64,000 nt of DNA from Tretioscincus oriximinensis (lineage: Eukaryota; Chordata; Lepidosauria; Squamata; Gymnophthalmidae), in NCBI GenBank assembly GCA_022410635.1, contig JAJVDF010000299.1, positions 597,915 through 661,914 on the forward strand. Reading direction: 5' to 3'. Below, piece after piece: positions 11,615 through 22,313 of the stretch (positions are counted from its first letter, which is position 1; each line of letters opens with the position of its first letter). The notes beneath the pieces were generated by a model that worked only from the letters and a program-made list of their open reading frames with translations, had not been told where the DNA came from and made no database searches. The translations under genes and the position numbers were made by a program.

Positions 11615-11868
11615 TTTTATTTATTTATTTGTATTTATATCCNGCCCTATACCCGAAGGTCTCATGGCGGCCTACCANAGGGTGNCGCACATAGCTTTTG
11701 TTGCTTTCTCCACAACAGACACCCTGTGGAGTAGGTGGGGCTGAGAGAGTTCAAAGAACTCTGACTGGCCCAAGGTCACCCAGCTGGTTTCATGGAGGAG
11801 TGGGGAATCGAACAGGGAGACTACCAGATAAGAGTCCCACACTCTAACCACTACACCAAGCTGGCTCT
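11615..11868 (-). mobile_element. Sauria-type SINE with L2-like tail, full length
   Basis: On the minus strand: head agccagcttggtgtagtggt (box A) and gttcgattccccactcctcc (box B); body ctgggtgaccttgggccagt; then caccctactccacagggtgt-like and gtctgttgtggagaaagcaa; finally gccatgagaccttcgggtat, the L2 tail, and an ATAAA microsatellite. Sharing the tail of an autonomous L2 suggests mobilisation by that LINE. Confidence 0.9.
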
Positions 11869-11869
11869 T

Positions 11870-12525
11870 CCTTCTTTTAGGCCTAAGAAAGTTGGCAACT
11901 CTTCGAACCAGCTATTCTACTTCATAAAGCCAGACAACCAAAGATCTGGACAGAATTAGTGAAGTTCTGGATGTGAAAGCTGATGTTTACTTTGTGTAGT
12001 TTCATTGACCATTTTGTGCGATAGTATGATCTCAGCCATTGACGTTTAGTTCAACCCATTGATATAAACAAAGAATCAGCCAAATTGTCCATTGATATCA
12101 TATTAACACACAGCTGTATGTTTGTCTGTTTGTTTGTCAGTCTGTCTCTANATAGAAAGATAGAAAGATAGATAGACAGATGCTACACCAAAGGATAGTG
12201 GAAGTTTTTGGACTACACTGATTATTTTGCTGCTAGTTCATCTACACCAGGGGACTAGTGTTCTGTTTTTGCTTATGGGTTGACATTCCTGTTGCAATCA
12301 ATACTTGTGCATTTGTCAATTTCTAAAGCTTTAGGACTTTGTATTTCTAGTCCCAACCTTGGTGCCTACTGTCACATTTAGACAGGATTTCTGTGGAATC
12401 AAATCAACTAGTTATAATATCCTGTTTGACTAGTCTGATGGGGTATTTATANCACCCCTTCCACCAAAGGGCAGCACAATTACAGGCCTGGCCTTTGGTT
12501 TAGAAACTGCTGGCCCTCCACTATC
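11870..12525. other. No gene; short simple repeats
   Basis: A degenerate TGTT/GTCT tract followed by a GATA-rich tract lies at about 12120-12182. Nothing else is recognised. Confidence 0.4.
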
Positions 12526-12529
12526 TTTT

Positions 12530-12740
12530 AGATGTGGTTGTTTTAGTATATTAGTTGTGTTTTTATTGTTAACTAACCTGAAGTCCTCGAGTATAGGGCA
12601 GTATAAAAATGTCAATAAATAAATGAAATAGATAAAAAAACAGATAAAAACAATATTATCCTTTTTACCCTACATTTTGTCAGCACTGTAAACGAAGCTG
12701 GCCCAGGGATATAAATACAAATAAATAAATAAATAGTCAG
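12530..12740 (+). mobile_element. L2-like LINE 3' tail fragments
   Basis: Two short pieces are visible: gtttttattg..ctgaagtcctcgagtatagg followed by gcagtataaaaatgtcaata and an ATAAATA tract, then gggatataaatacaaataaa (about 12705-12735). Both look like degenerate L2/SINE tails. Confidence 0.5.
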
Positions 12741-13210
12741 TGGCTTCTTTTTATCTCTCAAGAACAGAAGCCACAGAAAGGTAGTACTTTTCTCTCTTTT
12801 TCCTTCCCTTTTTCTTCAGACCCTTGTAAAGAAACAAGGCCCTTTTCAGCTAAGAAAAAGAATGTCTGCTACAAATGCTTGTAGATAATGTGAAGCATAT
12901 TTATCAGTGGTTGAAAAGTAGAATTGATACAGGGGAATTGAGGGCAGGGCACTGTGACCTGTAAAAACATGGCTCCACAGCTTCTCATATTGCTTGAGAC
13001 CTTGGAAATCAGTTTTCCTGGCTCTACAGTAAATGCTTGAAGATGCACCTCCTTAACCTGGCCTTTTGTTGAAAAACGTGCTCTCCCTTCTCTACCCTCA
13101 GATACAGTTTTAATATGTTAATTTAATTTGAACCTGTTAATATATTAATTTTTATTTTATTGGGTATTGGGCAGTATGTGTATGTGTGTTTGTCTATCAT
13201 CTATGTATCG

Positions 13211-13490
13211 ATGCACAGATAGCTCAGTCGCTAAGGAAATGGTCTCTCATCTGGGAGATGGTGTTTCGAAGTCCTGTGTGGGACATGGGGGAGGGTTGAG
13301 CACCTTCCACTAGTCTGCAGCTCTGGCCAACCCAGCTATTCGAAAGCATGAATTGCAAGAAATTGCAGCTGACTGCAAGTAGATACATGGGAACCACCAC
13401 CGCCTGATGGGGAAGATAGAATGTACGCCTTTGGGCAAAAATACCTTTGTAAGGTGAGAAAAGCGGGGTATAGGAACCCAGTTCTTCTTC
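13211..13490 (+). mobile_element. tRNA-derived SINE family 2, full length
   Basis: It contains agatagctcagtcgctaagg (box A), tttcgaagtcctgtgtggga (box B region), the middle aaagcatgaattgcaagaaa, agtagatacatgggaaccac, and the tail gaaaagcggggtataggaac plus cttcttc. Colinear with 58568-58880. An AT/GT simple-sequence zone follows to about 13620. Confidence 0.88.
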
Positions 13491-13629
13491 TATGTATCTA
13501 TCTATGTATTTATATATCTATGCATAAATATGTGTATGTACGTATTTTATATTTTTTTATTACCATATACACATATAATTATACCCATAATTATAATCAT
13601 ACATAATTATACACATAAATCATAAATTC

Positions 13630-14240
13630 CCCCTCTACCTCCTCCCTTTCCAACCTGCAAAAAAAAAAGACAATTCAAATGACAAAAGTTTTGCAGTCTA
13701 AAGAGGAATTGTATAGAAATATATGAAGACTGGTAGATTTGTTTGGATGAGGATTAATTATGTAATGTATATGTATGTAAATAAATACTCAGCAGTGTCC
13801 TCTGGTTCTCTCTCAGGACTCCCAGTTCTCCAGTTACATAAATCCATCTTCTTNCTTTTCAGCATTATGAGACTATAAATATGCATTTCCCTTCTTGAGA
13901 TGATCTTGCCACTTGTGCCTGATTCCCACCTCTGATTTGTTAATGTAAATAATTAATTTATTTTGCTTATTTAGATTCATTAAACAAACATATCACAGGC
14001 AGTCTGATTACCTTCCCCATCCCTCAGGATCAGCTGCAAGTAGAGTAACTGTGAACCTTCTGTTTCAATGATCCTGGATGAGGCACTTGTCCGGAGCAAT
14101 TTAGTAACAAAACACACACAACTTGTTCCTCTTTCAGGATATTATAACTCAGAAGGAGGCGCTTTCTTTTNGTCAGATTGTGCAGCCATCCACAGAGTGA
14201 CAGAGGCAAGAAAAGTGGCCAATCATAGTGTATGAAATAA
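13630..14240. other. No recognised gene
   Basis: AT-rich, unassigned. A 94-codon minus frame at 14030-14314 runs into the SINE microsatellite and is not a gene. Confidence 0.4.
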
Positions 14241-14251
14241 AGCCAAGAGAT

Positions 14252-14553
14252 TAAGAGGAGGCGGAGGAGAGGAAGAAAGAGGAAGAAGGAGAAGGAAGAA
14301 GAAGAATCTGGCATTTATACCCCACTCTTTGTGTACACAGATTAAGTTTTGCCTGATGGCTTACATCATTAGTGGTGGTACTCATGAATCTACTTGAAAT
14401 GTTGATTACAAATCTATTTTTTTTCAAATAGCTGAGAGTTGACTAGAGCTGAGACCAGTAGGGGGCACTCACCCTCTCCACGGCCATCACAGGGCTTCGA
14501 GAATGGATCTCTCGCATGAAAGACCAAATTAACACCTGAGCCATTCGTGCCTC
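14252..14553 (-). mobile_element. tRNA-derived SINE family 2, diverged full-length copy
   Basis: The minus strand reads gaggcacgaatggctcaggt (head), gatccattctcgaagccctg (box B), a diverged middle, and gagtggggtataaatgccag followed by a TTC/TCC tract. The head resembles 3215-3325, so these two may form an older subfamily. Confidence 0.7.
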
Positions 14554-14614
14554 AGTATAAAGAGCAAAGAGGATAAAGTACCTCAGAATAAAGAGCAGTG
14601 TGGAGAAATGAACT

Positions 14615-14681
14615 AGGGTACCAGTTGCCTGGCTAGATGGATTGTGGTCCGATTCAGCAGTTCTCTTATGTTCTTATGTTG
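14615..14681 (+). mobile_element. TTCTTATG-tailed LINE, 3' terminus only
   Basis: It contains ccagttgcctggctagatgg, then gattcagcagttctcttatg and ttcttatg. Only about 65 bases of the tail remain. Confidence 0.65.
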
Positions 14682-14689
14682 CCTTTTTT

Positions 14690-15765
14690 TTCTTGTTCGT
14701 CTCTACTAAGAAACCCATTACTAGGAATACAATACCAGAATAACGTGGCTTTTTTCTTTGAATTCCCTCTGCTTCAGGAGCCCTTTCTTTTGGTCTGCCA
14801 CTTAGTTGGCATTACTGTAAAATGGCATGTGGTGCTGCTCCAGTAACATATCTGTGTCACCAGTTATGTCAAAAGAAGGAATGTTGGTTCTTTATTGGTC
14901 CACAGGGACTTCTACTAATTCACTGATCCACCAGAACATGTCCTAAACACCTGACAAAGTCAGACTCTGAACAGAGCTTTATGGAAAGTATCAAACAGTA
15001 TCTTCAAGTCTCATACCAAGTCCCAGTCTTGTATCTGCAATTGCCTTTCTCCTGGCTAGATTCTCCTTTGGTTTCCCTGTTTCCATATGCTTCTGTTTGT
15101 GAAATATCGTCAACCTCGCCTTCTTTAAAACAGGGTCTAATTAGATCCAGATCTAAACAACTATTTTCTGATAATATTTTACACTAACTTCCAAGGCTTC
15201 TGGTTCTTGTCATGTTATTTTACTATAAATGCATCATTTTATTATTATTTTATTAATTAATATAAATAATTGAGAGAAAAAACATTACATGACTCTTTTC
15301 TGATGTTATTGGTCATCTTTCTTCCTTTGCTCAATTATTTTTTTAGGGATTAACATCCTCTGTTCTGGAGTTTGCTTATCAGCTCACTTCCTTGGATTTG
15401 GTATTAGATATTTGAACAAGTATTCAGGCTAATTGTTTCAGATCTATCACTTCTGGCTCTTAATTCAAAGTGTCTCTAAGCCATTCGGAAATCTACTCTC
15501 ATTGCTTTGAATATGNATGTATCATTTATCTTTATTTGAATGAGCTTTGTATCACAGCTTGAAATGTTAGTCTCCCAATAAATCATACTTCAGTCATATA
15601 ATGTATTTATTTATATTGCAACTTACTGTTTTAAAGCTAGCAGAATTATTCCGTGTATATGTATCTGTATTTCTTTTATGTTTTATTGAGCTGCTGCCTA
15701 GCGCTGAGAAAAATCAGTCAATTGGATACTCATTGTAGTGGATAGCCAGGCAACTTGGACACCTG
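14690..15765. other. No recognised feature
   Basis: AT-rich, unassigned; open frames of at most 69 codons with no recognised product. Confidence 0.4.
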
Positions 15766-15769
15766 GCAG

Positions 15770-15940
15770 TGACAGTAACCAATCTAGATATTTTTAAGGG
15801 AAATTTAGACAAATTCATGTATATGTACATGATGGAGCAGTGGAACAGGTTGCCACAGGGAGTGCTGAATTTTCCTTCACTGGAAGTCTTGAAACAGAGG
15901 CTCGTCAGCCATCTGGCTNAGAGGATTTAGTGAATCCTGC
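15770..15940 (+). mobile_element. CR1-clade LINE reverse-transcriptase C-terminus and tail
   Basis: Translation in one frame gives NLDIFKGNLDKF at about 15781-15817, then WNRLPQGVLNFPSLEVLKQR at about 15841-15899, the hallmark C-terminal W-N-x-LP motif of CR1/L2-clade LINE polymerases. It ends gtgaatcctgcat, the start of the CR1 3' region, cut off by the next LINE fragment. Confidence 0.75.
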
Positions 15941-16255
15941 ATAAGAACATAAGAGGAGCCCTGCTGAATCGGGCTGGAGCCCATCTAGTCCAGCATTCTG
16001 TTTCCTACAATGACCCACCAATTGCACCTGGGCAGTCTGAAGCAGAAGAAGGCAAAATCTTTTCAAATCCTGGCAAATGGTACTTTGGGAATCCTGCCTT
16101 TGCTCCGTTCCAGAGGCAGCATCAAAATATCCATTCTAGTAGNAACTATTTATACACTTGTGTCCATGAACTTGCCTGATCCTGTCTTAAAGCTTTCTAG
16201 GCTGTTACCTACCACCACCTGTTCTGGAAGTAAATTTCTGTGTACTTGGTTTATA
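15941..16255 (-). mobile_element. TTCTTATG-tailed LINE 3' end
   Basis: The sequence starts ataagaacataagaggagcc (the tail, reversed) and continues through cagcccatctag-like, caattgcacctgggcagtct, and caccacctgttctggaagta, the complement of the W-N-LP coding end. Colinear with 25595-26125. Confidence 0.85.
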
Positions 16256-16293
16256 CATGAATAGCAATGAAGTGGGCTGACTATTGTTTCAAG

Positions 16294-16505
16294 ATAAGAA
16301 CATAAGAACATAAGAACATAAGAAGAGCCATACTGGATCAGGCCACAGCCCATCGAGTCCAGCATTCTGTGTCACACAAAGGCCCACCAGATGCACCTGG
16401 GCAGTCCGAACAGAGGAAAGCAAAATATGCTGCTCCTGTTCGTGACTCCCTGCAAATGGTATTTCAAAAGTCCTGCCTGTTGCTCCTCCTGAAATACACC
16501 CTCTT
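16294..16505 (-). mobile_element. TTCTTATG-tailed LINE 3' end, second copy
   Basis: Four ATAAGAAC units (16294-16325) precede agagccatactggatcaggc, gcattctgtgtcacacaaag and gatgcacctgggcagtccga. It lies 39 bp after the previous copy in the same orientation. Closely similar to 35311-35450, so these two are one subfamily. Confidence 0.88.
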
Positions 16506-16509
16506 ATGT

Positions 16510-16880
16510 ACAAGTAAAATAACTGAAGTAATGATTTTAATGCTGATTCCATTGTTTTTAAAATTATGTACAATATATAAAATATGCGTGCAATTTATAG
16601 CTGCTGAAAATACAATCCCCAGAGTTGTATTTGCTTATTTTTATAAAAACTTTTATTAGATTTTATAAACATATTACTAACATAAATAACTATAAATAAA
16701 GTGTAGCTTTACAAGTACATTACAAAGTATTCATACTTTTAAACAGTATGAAGAATGAGATAAAATTCTATAATAATTTATTGTTAATTCTTATGAACAG
16801 TTTTTAATGAACACATTTTAAATGAAATGTGACATTTCATCTTGTCTGACTTATCAGCTATCGTCCAATTTCCAAAGTGT
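16510..16880. other. AT-rich, possible retrotransposon 3' end
   Basis: A tttttataaaaacttttatt run around 16640 with AT-rich sequence downstream could be the reversed poly(A)-side end of an old retroinsertion. No target duplication is visible, so this is weak. Confidence 0.25.
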
Positions 16881-16890
16881 GCACTTTATT

Positions 16891-17433
16891 TAGGCTGAGC
16901 AGATGCCCCCTTTTGGGGGGGAGAAACTTGGTTTGGGGGTGTGTATCCCACCCTCCCGGGGTGTGTGTGTGCGCCATTTTCCTGGGTTTTGCTGAGGAAA
17001 AAAAATTCTTGAAACAAAAATTCACTGCAGCACCACTAGGAGGCTCTGGCATCAGAGACCAGCTCCTGAAGGCACCCTCCCCTCAGTAAAAAATAAAAAT
17101 TCTCACACACTTCAAAACTTTCTCGCATACTTCAAAAAANANTTTTTNAAAAAAAATTGCTGCACCACCACTAGAGGGTTCTGGCAACTGGGGCCAGCTT
17201 CTGAAGGCACCTTCCCCTCTGCAAAAAAATTAAAAAATTCTGATNTACTCCAAAAATTCTCAGTTTAAAAATTCTCACACACTTAAAAAAATTCTCACAT
17301 GCTTCACCGATTTCTCGGGTGGGAATTTTGGAAGGGAATGCATGTTGGTGGGTAATTTGCATATTTATGAATATGCAAATTAGCATGAANATTAATTACC
17401 CCGGTTTGGNCCTCAGAAAATCTGGTCAGTCTA
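16891..17433. mobile_element. hAT-like MITE, long copy (543 bp) with perfect 8-bp duplication
   Basis: Left end taggctgagcagatgccccc; right end atctggtcagtcta, an imperfect inverted repeat. Flanks are ACTTTATT at 16883-16890 and ACTTTATT at 17434-17441, a perfect 8-bp target duplication typical of hAT elements. Inside, a unit of about 120 bp (gctcctgaaggcaccctccc then aaaattctcacacacttc) is present twice, near 17022-17140 and 17157-17277. No transposase frame. A reverse partial copy lies at 29103-29370. Confidence 0.85.
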
Positions 17434-17441
17434 ACTTTATT

Positions 17442-19034
17442 CATAACACTTTTAGAACAAAATAGAAGGGAAAATAGTTGTCAATAAAACAACTATAACT
17501 GCCATAAAAAAGCAGGAGTGGAAATCTGCAGCTTCAGTGGAGATAGAAAAGAGGAAAACTTAGTAGGTTTAACTTATAATGTCTGTAATTATGTTGAAAT
17601 TTCCTCTTTTCCACACCCATTGTAGCTCCAACTCTCCCATCCTGCGTTTTTATTTTTTTAAATGACAACCCTGTGAGATACAATTAATGAGTTAGCTTTA
17701 ACGTGTATTCTGCATTGTGAAAGTTTAATTTTCCCTGATAATTTGCCAAGGAAATACCTGACAAGCTAGCAATTAAACTGTACTTGGTCATCAAGATGTT
17801 TATGTGGATTAATAGATCTCTCGCGTGAACATTTTGTTCACAAGTTTTGAAATAATAGCTATAATACATAGTAGCATGACCCCTCTTGAGTTTTGTAAAA
17901 AAAAAAGAAAGAAAGAAAGAAAAAATCAAGTTCTGTCATTTTAATGCAAATTGTAGCTTTGGACGTGATGGCCTGAAAAGAAAAGGTTTCCATGGTAACC
18001 TTAGGGAACCACATAACCTGTTTATCATAACTTCTTCATGAAACAAATTGCAGAGTGGAAAGCCTGCTTTGATGTCAGCTATATTTTCCTACAGACACCC
18101 TCCTAAACTTAAGGACAATTTAATGCAACACTCTTAAACCTTTCCCTTACATATTAAAAAAAAAGGGGATTCCAAATTTTTGTTTATTTGAAGAAAAAAA
18201 AAAGAGCTCATTTGAATTAGCAGAACCATTCCGTGAGTTTTTCTGCAGTCTACCTCAATTTGAAAAGCATACCAGACCACTGGAAAACTAACCAAAGCAT
18301 TAATACGGACAGCCAGCNTATTCCCCTTCCTTTTCTCTTCTATCCCATGCTGTGTATTCAGTCTGAAGCCTCCTCTGCAGCTTTTCAAAGACCAGATAAA
18401 TGTTTTGTTCTTTTGTAGATAACATATTGCTTCCCCTCATTTTTTTTAAAAGAGGAAGCTTNTCCATATTTCTGCTTGATGGCAGGAAAGTGTATTGCTT
18501 AAGTTGTGATAGTATCAGGTGTTGTTTCCTAAACCCATGGCATCTGGGCCTTGTTACATAGACACTGGGGACATTAAGTTTCCTTACATCTGTATTTTGT
18601 AGTTTTAAAAATAGCATGGCTGCCCATCATATTTTGGGGCCAGTAGAAATAGGGAGCAGATGTGTTCATTCCCAACCCACACACAACCGTCTTGTTTTGA
18701 AGTGCCATTTGAATCAACCAGCTGACAGAACGTGCCCTGTACGTGGTGATTTCTTAGAAATGAAGCAAAGAGGAACGCGTTTCCTAGTTGTGTGCCCATC
18801 TGGCATCCATCTGGCATCAACAGACAGAACCAGATCAGAGAAATACTCATGCCAACTGCCAAATTGCCATCACGAATAAGGAAAGGAGACTACCCAGTTC
18901 TGATTGCAAACTCAAGAAGACAGTATCTTTCTTATTTGTAAGGCACGGGTCAACAAATCTTTCCTTAATTTTTTTAAAATCCGGACAACAGTATTCATTA
19001 AAAAAAATCCCACTAATAGCTTTCCTAAATATTA
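17442..19034. other. Repeat-poor segment, no gene recognised
   Basis: No recognised repeat except a short GAAA tract near 17908-17925. An RFX-like X-box lies at 17986-17999. Overlapping open frames at 18300-19099 on both strands show no domain-like pattern. It could contain conserved non-coding sequence, but that is not demonstrable here. Confidence 0.35.
17986..17999. promoter_or_regulatory. RFX X-box-like palindrome
   Basis: GTTTCCATGGTAAC fits the RFX-family X-box pattern of two half sites around CATGG. A motif match alone is weak evidence, since about one such site is expected by chance in a window of this size. Confidence 0.3.
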
Positions 19035-19042
19035 CCAATGAT

Positions 19043-19321
19043 CAGGGCTTTTTTTGTGCCGGAACGCNCCGGAACGCAGTACCGGCACCTTTTATTTAGG
19101 CGGGTGGGGGGGCGGGGACGGGGCGGGGNGGGGGGCGGCGTTAGNGGNGGGTGGCGTTAGTAGCGGCCGCTAACAACCCNCCCCTCCCCCGCTAACGCCG
19201 CCCCGCCCCCCCGGTACTAACCGGGGGGGCGGGTTTGTACCNCCCCCCCCCCCCGGTACTAATGCCGCCCCCCCTCGCCGGCGTTAGTACCNTCACCTTT
19301 TTTTCTGGAAAAAAAGCACTG
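19043..19321. mobile_element. GC-rich palindromic hAT-like element, perfect 8-bp duplication
   Basis: It starts CAGGGCTTTTTTT and ends AAAAAAAGCACTG, and is flanked by CCAATGAT at 19035-19042 and 19322-19329. CAGGG termini plus an 8-bp duplication are the standard hAT signature. The interior is a long G-rich then C-rich imperfect palindrome with repeated gcgttagtac/gtactaacgc words, and has several n bases. Non-coding. The partial relative at 44297-44488 confirms the right terminus. Confidence 0.85.
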
Positions 19322-19329
19322 CCAATGAT

Positions 19330-19990
19330 TTACTAAATGTCATTGGTTCATGTTGTTGACGCACAATATTTAAAGAAAGGTTAGGGTAAATTTAAGATGG
19401 TATAAAGGAGAAAGGAGAGAGCATTACTGCTGGTTTTATTTTTCAAAGGATTAACGTGGATTTACTCCTCTAGCCCTTGGACCTCCATGAATACTCTTCT
19501 GATTTGCTCTTAGATTAGAAGGAAATCAAGCAAAGTTAAACATCATTTCAGTCTTCCTACTATAACTGCTTTGGTCACCAATTAAGTAAATGCGTTGATC
19601 TGAGTTCAGTAATTTTTATATTCTATAATCCGATAATATNTAAATTTGTGCAGTAACTACTGCAACCGTAAAGGTTTTATTACCTTGCAGCTATTCCTTG
19701 TATTCATAAGTGCCTCAAGCTAGACAAGACTTTTTTAGTCAATTAAAGGATCTGGTCTCCCCTGTGAATATATCTGCCTGTAGGAAAATCTACACTACTT
19801 ATCTTGATCCGGAATTTTGTCTCATGTCCTATTGTTATTGGAATATACATCAATATGGATGTCAACAAATATGCTCATAATTAAATGCAGGTGGGCAGAT
19901 GTGAGAGTACAGAATCGCACTCTTTACCTGAAACAGATGAAATTGGCTGTAGACATTTAATATTTCCATTGCATTTGAAAAGTGAGACTC
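19330..19990. other. No recognised feature
   Basis: AT-rich sequence with no repeat or coding signal that I can support. Confidence 0.4.
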
Positions 19991-19992
19991 CA

Positions 19993-20431
19993 TCTGCAAC
20001 CACATTGTTTCCTCTTTAGTTTAATACTGTCATTTTTGTCAGCCCACATGCATGATTATTTTGTTTTTTTTGTGGTTGAAATCTTATGAGACTTTTCTTT
20101 TCAGTGTGATCTACTGTCTTTCTTAAAAGAAAAAAAGATTTCACATTGTCTTTTGTGTAGACCAGTTTCTGAGTGGGGCTCCATAGTTTGACTAATTGAA
20201 ATTGGTTTCACGCAACAACTATTCTCATTGAAACTATCACGAGAATTCCTGATGATCCAATCAAGGCCATTTTAGCAGTATGTTCCTGCCAGGAGCAAGT
20301 AATTATTTCAAAGTTCTTTAAAGAGCCATGAGGAAAAACAGATGCTGCAACTCTATGGGCAACAACACATGTGGCAAAAAGACTATTATGACATTACCAT
20401 GGCTTCCAAAAAAAGTCATCTAGATGCAGCC
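19993..20431. mobile_element. MITE with GGCTGCATC-type ends, copy A
   Basis: The copy is colinear over its length with 22314-22781: tgtcatttttgtcagcc, gattattttgtttttt, attgaaattggtttca, cattgaaactatcacgagaa and a final gtcatctagatgcagcc. The right terminus is the complement of the family end. The left end (ctgcaaccacattg) is diverged. No coding capacity; the superfamily is uncertain. Confidence 0.7.
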
Positions 20432-20434
20432 TTA

Positions 20435-20866
20435 GGGTGCATCTAGATGACAGATTAATCTCTCTATGGAAGCACCATCCAGGTGACTCCACCGCACACC
20501 ATCACAGGTTGTCAGTGATCCACTTGCTACTTCCCTCTGGTGATCTGCAACAAAGTAGACAAAGGGTGATTCTGTGGCAGAGGGCTCAGGACTCCTCTAC
20601 CATTTTTTCATGTGTCACCGCCATTTGCTGCCGGGGCGAGATCTTGGCCAAAGTCACGCAAGATCATGCTCCCAGCAGCATTTCATGGAGCTGTGATGCA
20701 AGAGCCTCATCATCACAATGGCAGTGTCCTGCACATTGTTTTGGTGGTGGTGTGTTCCTTACATGTAGGGCACAAAACAGCAAGGCATGTGTGAGCAGAG
20801 GGGCAATGACTTATTGCTTGGGACAGCCTGATATCCTGGGCTATAAGCCTGTGTGTGGATGCAACC
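20435..20866. mobile_element. Candidate MITE immediately adjacent to copy A
   Basis: It begins gggtgcatctagatgac and ends gtgtgtggatgcaacc, an imperfect inverted repeat related to the family ends of copy A. The next bases outside are TTA and ATA. The interior is GC-richer than its surroundings. A 173-codon plus-strand open frame runs through it and past its end, with no recognisable domain; I regard it as fortuitous. Confidence 0.45.
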
Positions 20867-20969
20867 ATACTCTATCAAAGCTCATACTACCAACCTTTTG
20901 CTTAGTGGTACATTTCAAAGAAATAGTTGTGTTTGTCTGGGTCCAGAACATCCAATAAGAGGTAGAGTT

Positions 20970-21060
20970 TGAAGATAAGTGTACTTCTTCAAATGCTAGC
21001 TAGCATCTGAAGAAGTATTCTTGTCTATGAAAGCTCATGCTGTCTACAGTTTTTTACCCC
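20970..21060. repeat. Fold-back repeat core
   Basis: The perfect centre tgctagctagca is flanked by tacttcttca and tgaagaagta arms, followed by cttgtctatgaaagctcatg and ctgtctac. It is the symmetric core of the family also seen at 413, 35040, 54630 and 57068. Confidence 0.65.
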
Positions 21061-21097
21061 TTTGATAAACTTCTTTTTTTGTTGTTAATCATATAAT

Positions 21098-21220
21098 GCT
21101 ATGTTTCGACACATACTTTTTATCCACTTTCAGTCCTGAAGAACTAGTCAAGTTCACGCAACAACTATTAAATTAAGATTAGTCAAGATGGATTAAAAGT
21201 ATGTGTCAGAATGGCACCTA
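21098..21220. mobile_element. Small palindromic MITE, copy 1
   Basis: gacacatactttttatcca (21108-21126) pairs with tggattaaaagtatgtgtc (21189-21207) at 18 of 19 positions. The outer bases also pair loosely. Inside is cagtcctgaagaact. A related palindrome lies at 23427-23573. Confidence 0.65.
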
Positions 21221-21224
21221 AGGT

Positions 21225-22310
21225 GTTATGAACACACATCCTTACTAAAAATATTTTTAAAATTATTTACCATGACATAGATTGTATTAGTATTAAGTGT
21301 GGAAGAGCAAACATACTTTAGGTTAAATGCAATTATACAGCAATTCAGTTACTGGTGGGAAAGTCTTAGGCAAATAGCTTAGAAATACAGATACTNTTCC
21401 AAGTACTAGCAAGACAATGAGAATCAGCAGAAGGCTGTTATTGGAAAATAGAAGTTAAGTATCCATGATTGCAGAAACATTAAAAAAGGAGAGTAAAAGT
21501 TCTCAATCACAGGCACTATCAAAAATTTGATTTCAATTCTTATGTGTGAGCTAAAAGATCTGGTTGTCATATTGCTATTAAATAAATGGAATTCATCCAA
21601 TCCTAAGAAATAAACTTTGCTGTTTTCTTCTCCTTAGAGTCTACATGAATTTCAGTCTTAAAATTCCAAATTCCATTAATATGTTGAAATATTCCTTAAA
21701 AGTTTGGAAGGCATAGCGTAAGACTTTCTAGCTATTTGTGATGGAAGCTTTGAATATTATACTGGATAAAGGTGCCCAGTGTTTGCTTTCCTAGTTTATC
21801 TCAGGGTTAGGTTGCAAGTGTGAGAGGTTCGCCAATCTGGTGTGCATTTAAGACAATTAAGGGGTCAAATTAACAAAAACAAATTATTGGATTAATGGGA
21901 AGGAAAACCACCCAGGGAGAAGGGCAGAGAGGTGACAATGATCTCATTTGTTACAGGCCAAGGAATCAAGAGTTTACTTAGCTTGAGATCTGATGGCAAA
22001 AGTGGATTTAAATATAATGGAATTTTCCATTTGTGTATGGATATGCTACTTCAATTAAGAAGCAAGTATATTCATCTTCCGAGAAAGTCTACACTGATCT
22101 GAATGTTGCTGTTTTTATTAGGAATGGCTATTTATTGCATTATTAAGGAAGGACAAATTACTGAATTATTAAAACTGAAGTATACTTGTTCTCAAAGTTT
22201 CACACTAATTCTGAAACATACCCTGAAATACAAATTATATTTGCAGTTTCATTATCTATTCTTAACATGAGAGAGACGAGGAGATGAAAAAGATAATAAA
22301 TTGACTTGAN
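21225..22310. other. No recognised feature
   Basis: AT-rich unassigned DNA between MITE copies. Confidence 0.4.
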
Positions 22311-22313
22311 TTT

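Noticed and set aside
11615..11868. Functional tRNA gene from box A and box B matches
   Set aside because: The boxes belong to a SINE head followed by SINE body and L2-like tail; no cloverleaf or terminator is present.
20437..20958. 173-codon open frame as a protein gene
   Set aside because: It runs through a candidate MITE and beyond its end, has no recognisable domain, and lacks any promoter or splice context that I can support.
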